The notes under the pieces were generated by a model that was not told the origin of the DNA, did not search any database, and worked only from the letters and a program-made list of their open reading frames with translations. DNA of 64,000 nt from Lachnospiraceae bacterium (GTDB lineage Bacteria > Bacillota > Clostridia > Lachnospirales > Lachnospiraceae), in assembly GCA_017441825.1 (NCBI GenBank), contig JAFRVD010000062.1, positions 24,695 through 88,694 on the forward strand. Direction: 5' to 3'. The translations under genes and the position numbers were made by a program. Numbering within the stretch: position 1 is the first letter of the stretch; every line of letters starts with the position of its first letter. Positions 44,254 through 51,308 of this stretch are shown here, one piece after another.

Positions 44254-45528
44254 TCATATCCCATGGAGTTTTACAACTCCCGCTCTCTTAAGTTCTTCCA
44301 CGGAGCGCATGATCCCGTACTTCCCGTGGAACCACGTAAGGCCGCCCTGGAAGTAGACGTTGTAGGGCGGGCGCAGGGGCCCGTCCGCGGAAAGCTCAAT
44401 AGATGAGCCTGAGACAAAGGTGCCGGCTGCCATGATGACCGGATCGTCATAGCCGGGCATGTCCCAGGGCTCCGGGGTGACGAAGGAATCGACGGGCGCC
44501 GCCAGCTGGATCCCTGAGCAGAACGCCTTCAGGGCTTCCGGGCTTCCAAGCGTGACCGCCTGGATGATGTCGAATCTTTCCGCATCGCCCGAAGGGAAGC
44601 ACGGGAACCCGAGCTCTTCGTACATATTTGCCGCAAAAACGGCTGTTTTAAGGGCCGAAGCCGTAACAGTGGGCGCCAGGAAGAGTCCTTCCATAAGACT
44701 CGGAAGAAGGCCTAAATTCGCGCCGACCTCCTGTCCGAGGCCCGGAGCGGACAGCCGGTACGCGCAGGCATTGACGCATTCCTCCGTACCGCAGATATAT
44801 CCGCCGATGGGCGCCAGCCCCCCGCCGGGGTTCTTGATAAGAGACCCGACCACCATGTCCGCGCCGTAATCAGACGGCTCGTCCCGCGTCACGAATTCCC
44901 CGTAGCAGTTGTCCACCATAATAAGGACGTCCGGCTTGATCCCCTTCACGAAGCGGATGAGCTCCCCGATCTTTTCCGGAGAAAACGTCGGCCTTGTGAG
45001 ATAGCCCTTGGACCGCTGGATCTCCACAAGCTTCGTATGCGGATTGACCGCTTCCCGGATCGCGTCATAGTCAAAGCCGCCGTCCGGAAGGAGCGCGCAC
45101 TCCCTGTAGGAAACGCCCCACTCCTTTAAGGACCCGATGCTCTCCCGGATCCCGATCACCTCCTGCAGCGTGTCATAGACGGGCCCTACGGGAGAGAGGA
45201 TCTCATCGCCGGGACGGACGCATGCAAAAAGCGCCGTGGCAAGAGCATGGGTGCCGCAGGTGATCTGCGGCCTGACAAGCGCCTTCTCCGTGTGGAAAAC
45301 GTCCGCGTAGATCTTCTCCAGGGTCTCCCGGCCCGCGTCGTTGTAGCCGTAGCCCGTGGTGGCCGCAAAATGCGACTCCTGCAGGCGGTTCTTCTGCATC
45401 GCGTGAAGGACCTTCAGCTGGTTGTATTCCGCGGTCCGGTCGATCGTTTCAAATCTCTCCGCGAGCTTCCGCTCCACCTTTTCAGAAAGCCTGACGACCT
45501 CAGGTGAAATGCCAAGCGTTGTATACAT
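44254..45528 (-). CDS. Methionine gamma-lyase-like PLP protein (aluminium-resistance family)
   Basis: 424 residues, fold-type I PLP enzyme of the Met_gamma_lyase family PF06838 (YnbB in Bacillus). The PLP lysine lies in SLIKNPGGGLAPIGGY (near residue 232), and the Asp contacting the ring lies in MVDNCYGEF. The family is annotated as cystathionine beta-lyase-like or aluminium resistance; its real substrate is not established. The ATG at 45528 is inside the 3' end of miaA. The same pairing with miaA is common in Firmicutes. A small hairpin lies at its stop codon. Confidence 0.9.
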   Translation of the reverse strand: MYTTLGISPEVVRLSEKVERKLAERFETIDRTAEYNQLKVLHAMQKNRLQESHFAATTGYGYNDAGRETLEKIYADVFHTEKALVRPQITCGTHALATALFACVRPGDEILSPVGPVYDTLQEVIGIRESIGSLKEWGVSYRECALLPDGGFDYDAIREAVNPHTKLVEIQRSKGYLTRPTFSPEKIGELIRFVKGIKPDVLIMVDNCYGEFVTRDEPSDYGADMVVGSLIKNPGGGLAPIGGYICGTEECVNACAYRLSAPGLGQEVGANLGLLPSLMEGLFLAPTVTASALKTAVFAANMYEELGFPCFPSGDAERFDIIQAVTLGSPEALKAFCSGIQLAAPVDSFVTPEPWDMPGYDDPVIMAAGTFVSGSSIELSADGPLRPPYNVYFQGGLTWFHGKYGIMRSVEELKRAGVVKLHGI

Positions 45529-46438
45529 CTAAAAGACTCTCCTTCTCAGTGTCGACCCAGATGGCGTCGGGCTCCCGCCGGAACCACGTCAGCTGCCTTT
45601 TTGCGAAATGCCTTGTCTCCTGCTTTATGGCTGAAACGGCTTCATCCAGCGTCGTCTCTCCTTCAAGGTACGCAAGGAGCTGCTTATATCCGAGCCCCTG
45701 CATGGACACGGCGGACCGGGGGATCCCCGAATTCCGGAGAGCCGTGACTTCGGAAAGAAGCCCGTCCTCCATCATTTTGTCCACTCTGGCGTCGATCCGC
45801 GCGTAAAGCTTCGCACGGTCCATCGTCATCACAAAATACCGGAAATCGTACGGGCTCGGCTTTTTCCGCTCCTCTTCGTTGTGCGCTGAAATAGGCGTTC
45901 CCGTATCGTGGTAAAACTCCAGCGCGCGGATCACGCGCTTCATGTTGTTTTCATGGATCGCATCCGCGGACGCGGGGTCCAGTTCCCTTAGCATCCCGTG
46001 CAGGTACGCGGCGCCCTTTTCCTTCCCGAGCGCCATGAGTTCATTCCGGTAGGTCTTGTCCGTGTCGTTCTCCGTAAACGCGGTATCATAGAGCAGCGCG
46101 CGGATATAGAAGCCGGTGCCGCCGGCAACTATCGGGATGTGCCCGTTCGCGCAGATCTCTTCCATTGCCCGGAGCGCGAGCTCCTTGAACACAGTGACGT
46201 TGAACTCTTCCGCAGGGTCCAGTACGTCTATCAGGTGATGCGGGATCCCCTGCATCTCCTCTTCACGGATCTTCGCGGAGCCTACGTCCATGCCGCGGTA
46301 CACCTGCATGGAATCAGCGGAGATGATCTCCCCGCCGATTTCCCTTGCCAGTGCAACTGCCGCGCCGGATTTCCCGACCGCTGTGGGCCCGGCAACGATC
46401 ACTAATTTTTTCTTACTGCTCTCCGTCACTTCCGACAA
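45500..46438 (-). CDS. miaA: tRNA dimethylallyltransferase
   Basis: Adds a dimethylallyl group to A37 of tRNAs reading codons that start with U. 312 residues. P-loop GPTAVGKSGAAVALA near residue 17, SADSMQVYRGMDVGSAKI, and FYIRALLYD are family signatures. The start is drawn at TTG 46438; the GTG at 46429 is an alternative. Both lie within the 3' end of murF, behind GGAGGAGC. Confidence 0.95.
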   Translation of the reverse strand: MSEVTESSKKKLVIVAGPTAVGKSGAAVALAREIGGEIISADSMQVYRGMDVGSAKIREEEMQGIPHHLIDVLDPAEEFNVTVFKELALRAMEEICANGHIPIVAGGTGFYIRALLYDTAFTENDTDKTYRNELMALGKEKGAAYLHGMLRELDPASADAIHENNMKRVIRALEFYHDTGTPISAHNEEERKKPSPYDFRYFVMTMDRAKLYARIDARVDKMMEDGLLSEVTALRNSGIPRSAVSMQGLGYKQLLAYLEGETTLDEAVSAIKQETRHFAKRQLTWFRREPDAIWVDTEKESLLDVYNAWHFT

Positions 46439-47840
46439 GCTCCTCCGTCACGCGGTGGATCCCGGTATAATGGGATGCCTTCACATATACGATATCGCCG
46501 GGCTTAAGCTCCATACGGAGCGCCGCAATAAGCGGCGTGAGGTCCGGGAAAACACGGATCTCCGTCCCGGGAGCGCGCTCAAGGATCGCCCTTTTCGCGT
46601 TCAGGATGTCCGTCCCGCGCATCATGAAGAGATCGATCCCGAGGCCGGCGGCGTACGCGCCTACTTCATAGTGGTAATCAGGTGAGCCGTCCCCGAGCTC
46701 CAGCATGTCTCCGAGCACTGCAATGCGCCGTCCGCCCGTTTCCTTCGGGAGGTCGTGAAGGACGCGGAGCCCCGCCTTCATGCTGTCAGGGGATGCGTTA
46801 TACGTGTCGTCGATGAGCAGCCACCCGTCCTTTTCGTGCGGCTCAAGGCGGGACTTAAAGCCCTTGTAGGACGCGAGCGCCTCCGCTGCCCTCTGAAGGT
46901 CCACTCCGTAGTGGTCCGCCGCTGCAAGCGCTGCCACGGCGTTCATCACGTTGTGTACGCCCAGAACGGACAGGGTCACGGGGATCCTGAGATCCTCATG
47001 GCAGAAATCGAAGACGTACTTCCCGCCCTCCATCCGGACGTTCTCATACCGGTACGCGCAGTCCGCTGCGCTTCCGTAAAAGACGTAAGGATAGCCCGTA
47101 AGGCCGCAGTATTTCCGGAGATAAGGGTCGTCGCCGTTTAAGATCATGAGCTTTTCCCGCGGGTTGTCCTCGCGGAAGCCACGCGTGATGGTGAACTTCT
47201 CGCGCGTGAGCTCGTCCCGCGTCCCGTAGAACTCAAGGTGCGCGGTGCCTATGTTCGTGATGACCGCCGTATCGATATTCGACAGCGAGGAAATGAGCCC
47301 GAGCTCACCCCGGACATTGAGGCCAAGTTCCAGGACTGCTATATCATAGTCGTCCGAAAGCTCCAGAAGAGTAAGCGGCACACCCAGCCAGTTGTTGTAG
47401 TTCTTCCCGGTACGGTAGACCTTTTTCTCAGCGGAAAGCGCGCAGGCGATCATTTCACGCGTGGTCGTCTTTCCGACAGACCCCGTGACGCCCACTGCGG
47501 GAAGCTTCAGCTTAAGCCGCGCCATTTTGGCGGTCTTCTGGATGGCGTCCGTGGTATCGTTTACAAGGATCACCGCGGTGTCTTTGTCACCGGGGTGCGC
47601 CTCATGCCAGGCATCGTAAACGCCACGGTCCGAGATCATGGCCGCTTTCGCGCCGTGCTCTACGGCCGATCCCATGAAGCGGTTCCCGTCCATGGTTTCG
47701 CCAACGATCCCTACGAAGAGCGCGTCCTCCGGGACCTCGCGCGAATCCGTTGTGACCGCATGGAGCGAAAGCTCCGGGTCACCCTGAAGAAGCGTCCCCG
47801 AGGAAGCCTCAAGTATGTCTCTGATTCTGATATCGTTCAT
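46413..47840 (-). CDS. murF: UDP-MurNAc-tripeptide--D-Ala-D-Ala ligase
   Basis: Adds D-Ala-D-Ala to the peptidoglycan precursor. 475 residues in three domains: N-terminal UDP-binding, central ATPase with GVTGSVGKTTTREM (near residue 110-125), and C-terminal ligase domain with DDTYNASPDSMKAGL. Start ATG at 47840 after AAGGA. No D-Ala-D-Ala ligase gene lies in the window, though alr does. Confidence 0.96.
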   Translation of the reverse strand: MNDIRIRDILEASSGTLLQGDPELSLHAVTTDSREVPEDALFVGIVGETMDGNRFMGSAVEHGAKAAMISDRGVYDAWHEAHPGDKDTAVILVNDTTDAIQKTAKMARLKLKLPAVGVTGSVGKTTTREMIACALSAEKKVYRTGKNYNNWLGVPLTLLELSDDYDIAVLELGLNVRGELGLISSLSNIDTAVITNIGTAHLEFYGTRDELTREKFTITRGFREDNPREKLMILNGDDPYLRKYCGLTGYPYVFYGSAADCAYRYENVRMEGGKYVFDFCHEDLRIPVTLSVLGVHNVMNAVAALAAADHYGVDLQRAAEALASYKGFKSRLEPHEKDGWLLIDDTYNASPDSMKAGLRVLHDLPKETGGRRIAVLGDMLELGDGSPDYHYEVGAYAAGLGIDLFMMRGTDILNAKRAILERAPGTEIRVFPDLTPLIAALRMELKPGDIVYVKASHYTGIHRVTEELVGSDGEQ

Positions 47841-47884
47841 GCAGATTCCTTAATGCTGTTGAAAAAATTCCGGGTAACACCGGA

Positions 47885-48448
47885 CTACCGGATCAGCCTG
47901 AGCTCTGTGACCGACTTCACGGTGAGCCAGACCTTCCCTATAAGAAGCTCCCGGTCGATGGCGCCGATGGTGCTCGAACGGCTGTCCTCACTGTTCGCAG
48001 GCGTGTCTCCCAGGACAAAATACTCGTTTTCCCCAAGCAGGAGCCCGTCGCCCGCGATCCCGTCAGAGGTGATCTCGGAGGTGTATCTGGACACGTCCAA
48101 TTTATGGCCGTTGATGTACACGACCCCTTTCGAGATCCTGACTTCCTCTCCCGGCAGGCCGATCACCCGGCGGATCAGCACGTCCCGTTCGAGGGACGTC
48201 CCGCTTCGCGAGAAAGCGACCACGTCAAAGCGCTCCGGCGCCTTCATGCTGTAGACGATCCGGTCAATGAATACGGTCGACTCCGGCTCGATGGTTGGCT
48301 CCATGGATTTGCTCACTGTGGATGCGGACAGGAACAGGTACTGGGCCAAAAACAGCCCGAGCGCCGCCACCACCATCACTTCCGTAAGCGTCTCCAGGAT
48401 CCTGGAGAAGACCCCGCGGTCTTCGTATAGATAGATCTTATTCTTCAT
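47885..48448 (-). CDS. lepB: Signal peptidase I with Arg in place of the catalytic Lys
   Basis: 187 residues, one N-terminal membrane helix (about 20-40). The nucleophile motif SKSMEP is present (Ser48). In box D the expected KRxIGLPG reads RRVIGLPG, so the position of the general-base lysine is Arg93. Box E is GDTPANSEDSR instead of GDNxxxSxDSR. Overall fold and length are those of Gram-positive type I signal peptidases, which cut secretory signal peptides. Either a variant mechanism is used or the protein is not an active peptidase. It lies directly behind the rplS terminator. The ribosome binding site is weak. Confidence 0.87.
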   Translation of the reverse strand: MKNKIYLYEDRGVFSRILETLTEVMVVAALGLFLAQYLFLSASTVSKSMEPTIEPESTVFIDRIVYSMKAPERFDVVAFSRSGTSLERDVLIRRVIGLPGEEVRISKGVVYINGHKLDVSRYTSEITSDGIAGDGLLLGENEYFVLGDTPANSEDSRSSTIGAIDRELLIGKVWLTVKSVTELRLIR

Positions 48449-48461
48449 AACGTCAGCCCTG

Positions 48462-48495
48462 AAGAGAAAAAAGCACTACATTGCTGCAGTGCTTT
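48462..48495 (-). terminator. Terminator of rplS
   Basis: 8-bp stem (48470-48477 with 48488-48495), 10-base loop, followed on the minus strand by TTTTTTCTCTTC. It is 9 bases after the rplS stop codon and 13 bases before the lepB start. Confidence 0.85.
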
Positions 48496-48503
48496 CTCAT
48501 CTC

Positions 48504-48851
48504 TTAACGAACCAGTTCCTTGACCTTGGCAGCTTTTCCTGTTCTTTCTCTCAGGTAGTAAAGCTTAGCGCGGCGGACCTTGCCGTAGCGGACGACCTCG
48601 ATGCGCTCCACGCTGGGTGAATGCAGGGGCCATGATTTTTCAACGCCTACGCCGCCGGAGATCTTTCTCACGGTGAACGTCTCACGCACGCCGCCGTTCT
48701 GTCTCTTCGTTACCGTTCCTTCAAAGATCTGGATACGCTCGCGGTTGCCTTCCTTGATCTTTGCGTGAACACGCACCGTGTCACCCACGGAGAACTTGTC
48801 GACAGAAGCCTTTAACTGTTCCTCTTCGATCTTTCTGATGATCTCGTTCAT
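48504..48851 (-). CDS. rplS: 50S ribosomal protein L19
   Basis: 115 residues, standard L19 size, with [40 protein letters not shown] and [21 protein letters not shown]19 sits at the 30S-50S interface. The start is the ATG at 48851, six bases after GAGGAGG; a longer frame has no support. It has its own promoter and terminator and is not next to trmD/rimM as in many bacteria. Confidence 0.96.
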   Translation of the reverse strand: MNEIIRKIEEEQLKASVDKFSVGDTVRVHAKIKEGNRERIQIFEGTVTKRQNGGVRETFTVRKISGGVGVEKSWPLHSPSVERIEVVRYGKVRRAKLYYLRERTGKAAKVKELVR

Positions 48852-48951
48852 TCGAGTCCTCCTCATTTCAGACATTCTTACTACTTTCGCGGGGCAGTCT
48901 TCCGCGTGAGCTCCCCGTTTACAGTACAGCGGAACATCCACTTATTCAAAC
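48852..48951 (-). promoter_or_regulatory. Structured 5' leader of rplS
   Basis: About 100 bases between the predicted transcription start and the rplS ATG. A GC-rich hairpin has CGGGG/CCCCG at its base (48889-48916 region) and lies about 40 bases before the start codon. L19 leaders with autoregulatory function are known in Firmicutes; I cannot confirm that this matches that family. Confidence 0.35.
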
Positions 48952-48957
48952 CATGGA

Positions 48958-48986
48958 AGTATAGCACAGTCCGAAAACAATTGCAA
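48958..48986 (-). promoter_or_regulatory. Sigma-A promoter of rplS
   Basis: Minus strand: -35 TTGCAA at 48981-48986, 17-base spacer, -10 TATACT at 48958-48963. The -35 starts eight bases after the stop codon of the telA-like gene. Confidence 0.82.
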
Positions 48987-48993
48987 GCAGATT

Positions 48994-50157
48994 TTATCTT
49001 CTGCTCATTTCGATCAGCTTGCCCTTCAGCTCGTCCTCCATGCGGCGCAGCTCCTGCTCCGCGTTCTGGCGTGCGGCACGGCCTTCCTTCTGGATCTTCA
49101 TGACGTCGTCGAGCGTATTGATGAGCTGCTGGTTCGTGTGCTTCAGGGTCTCCAGGTCCACAATACCGCGCTCATTCGCCTTGGCTGCGGTGACGCTGGC
49201 CTGATGCAGGTTCTCCGCATTCTTCTTTAAGAGCTCGTTGGTCGCGTTGGTCACGGCGTTCTCCGCTTCAATCGCTTCCGTGGAGTGCGCGATGCCGAGG
49301 GCGATGACCATCTGGTTCTTCCAGAGCGGGATGGTGTTCACGATAACGGACTGGATCTTCTCAGCCATCTGCGTGTCCGTATTCTGGAGAAGACGGATCT
49401 GCGGCGCGGTCTGAAGGGAGATGGTCCTCGTGAGGTCCAGGTCATAGAGCTTCTTTTCAAAACGGTTGCACTGCTCCGCAAGGTCCTGCGCCGCCTGCGC
49501 GTCCTCGGTCTTGCCGCTTGCCTGTGCCTTCTCCTGAAGCTCCCTGAGCTCGCCGTTTCTCACTTCTTCGAGCTTCTTGGAGCCCGCCAGGATGTACATC
49601 GTGATCTCCTTGAACGAAGCCATGTTAAGGTCGTACATCTTATCGAGCGTCGCAACGTCCTTTAAAAGGGTGATCTGGTGGCCTTCCAGGCTGTCGCAGA
49701 TCTTCGTGATGTTGGCCTCGGTCTTGTCATAGCTGGCCTTCATGCTTTCGACCTTGTTCTTGCCCTTCTTGAAAAGGCCTAAGATGCCCTTCTGCTCCGT
49801 GCTGTCGTCAAAGCCCTTGACTTCCGCGACCACGCTGGTCAGAAGCGAGCCGATCTCCCCGAGGTCCTTCGTGCGGACCTGGTCCAGGGTCTCCTGGGAG
49901 AAATCAGCCATCTTTTTCTGGACGCCGGCGCCGTATTCCAGGATGCCCTGGGTGTTGCGCAGATCGATGGAGGAGGTGAACTGCTCAACGGCTTTCTTCT
50001 CTTCCTCCGTCAGCACAGAATCATCAAGATTGATCTGGAGCGTTGATTCTTCCTTCTGCGGCTCGGCTGCGGCCTCGGCAGGCTTTGCTTCCGCGAGAGC
50101 ATCGCCGAATGTCAGTGTGGGAATGCTGGCATTCAATTCCTTCAGTTCCTCATTCAT
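48994..50157 (-). CDS. Toxic anion resistance protein, TelA family
   Basis: 387 residues, largely helical, PF05816 family, with the conserved stretch NTIPLWKNQMVIALGIAHST and a long C-terminal coiled coil. Named from tellurite resistance, but members also occur as housekeeping envelope or stress proteins. Start ATG at 50157 seven bases after AGGAGG; the frame open to 50262 would overlap xpaC. It follows the XpaC-like gene directly (the two ends share one base), the pair being common in Firmicutes. Function in this organism unknown. Confidence 0.9.
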   Translation of the reverse strand: MNEELKELNASIPTLTFGDALAEAKPAEAAAEPQKEESTLQINLDDSVLTEEEKKAVEQFTSSIDLRNTQGILEYGAGVQKKMADFSQETLDQVRTKDLGEIGSLLTSVVAEVKGFDDSTEQKGILGLFKKGKNKVESMKASYDKTEANITKICDSLEGHQITLLKDVATLDKMYDLNMASFKEITMYILAGSKKLEEVRNGELRELQEKAQASGKTEDAQAAQDLAEQCNRFEKKLYDLDLTRTISLQTAPQIRLLQNTDTQMAEKIQSVIVNTIPLWKNQMVIALGIAHSTEAIEAENAVTNATNELLKKNAENLHQASVTAAKANERGIVDLETLKHTNQQLINTLDDVMKIQKEGRAARQNAEQELRRMEDELKGKLIEMSRR

Positions 50158-51308
50158 TACTGGACCTCCTCTTTTACTTGATTGATATTGAATGCGGTAT
50201 CCTTGATACCGTCCTGCGCGAGCATCGTGTTCAGCACCGAAATGTCTGAGGACACGTCCCACGCTTTATTTCTGAAAAGCTGCTCAAGCAGGTTTTCAAA
50301 CGCGTTGTTGATGGTGTCGATGGTCTCTTCGATCTCCAGCCTGGTCTTCTGCATCTGCTCCGTGACTACCACCTGGTCGTCGATCTCCTTATATGTCTCG
50401 AGAAGCTTCCAGATGGTCGGGAGATAATAGTTCATGAGCTTCCGGAGATCCGTTGCGGACCCCGGCTGCTTCCTGACTTCATAAAGGATACTCCGGATCA
50501 CACTCTCCAGGCGCTGCAGCTTCTCCGTGATCTCGACTCCGGGAAGCTCCGCGTTCATCTGCTGGATCTTTTTTAAATACTCCTCGCCCTGGCGAACGAT
50601 GGCCGCGCCTTCCGAAGTAAAGCCCTCGAGCCCTTCCGCCTTCATCTGCTGCTCCTGCTGGGCCATGAGCTCAGGCTGCCTCTCGAGAAGCATAAGGTAG
50701 TTCTTATACGTGTCGTCCGAAGTAATGAGCTCCTTGCCCTCGTTGTCCATGTGGCCCTGCGTGAACCAGCGGAGACGGATCATCTCCCGGAGATCCTCCA
50801 GCACTTCGCTTTCGGAATAGCCGGTCTGCTTTGCGAGCTCTTTTACGGATATCACCGTCTTGTTTCCGATGATCAGCACGTACTCCTTAAACCGCTGCGC
50901 CAGCTTCTTTTTCTTCCGGCCCTTGAAAAAGTTGTAAAGGCCGCCCGCAAGGAGAAGCCCTGCCAGGAAGCCGGTGCCTATCAGAGAGAACGCCGAAACG
51001 CCGGACACGATCATGCCGATGGTGCTGATGCTGAAGATCCCGCCCGCCGCGGTAAGGCCGGCGCCCAGGATCGTCCTGACAGTACCCGAATTCTCTTCAG
51101 AGGTCACGTCCCTGTAAAGCTTCGGAACGACCCTCCGCGGGTTGTCCTTCAGGTAGGTTTCCGGCTTCTTCGTCCGTGCCTGTGACCCCGCGGTCCCTGT
51201 TTTCGCGATCTTGATCCCGGAAGCGGACAGGCTGTTCAGGACGCGCTCCAGCCCGTCCACTGAATTTTTGATGGTCGCTTCGATTTTATCGAAATCCAGT
51301 TCTGCCAT
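50157..51308 (-). CDS. XpaC-like 5-bromo-4-chloroindolyl phosphate hydrolysis family protein
   Basis: 383 residues. N-terminal soluble segment with RRVVPKLYRDV, two closely spaced membrane helices (about 80-130), a winged-helix-like part (TVISVKELAKQTGYSESEVL), and a long helical C-terminus. Matches the XpaC family, named for an apparent phosphatase effect that has not been proved to be enzymatic. It is fused at the DNA level to valS (stop/start overlap TAATG) and precedes the TelA-like gene, so the two are co-expressed with valS. Confidence 0.83.
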   Translation of the reverse strand: MAELDFDKIEATIKNSVDGLERVLNSLSASGIKIAKTGTAGSQARTKKPETYLKDNPRRVVPKLYRDVTSEENSGTVRTILGAGLTAAGGIFSISTIGMIVSGVSAFSLIGTGFLAGLLLAGGLYNFFKGRKKKKLAQRFKEYVLIIGNKTVISVKELAKQTGYSESEVLEDLREMIRLRWFTQGHMDNEGKELITSDDTYKNYLMLLERQPELMAQQEQQMKAEGLEGFTSEGAAIVRQGEEYLKKIQQMNAELPGVEITEKLQRLESVIRSILYEVRKQPGSATDLRKLMNYYLPTIWKLLETYKEIDDQVVVTEQMQKTRLEIEETIDTINNAFENLLEQLFRNKAWDVSSDISVLNTMLAQDGIKDTAFNINQVKEEVQ

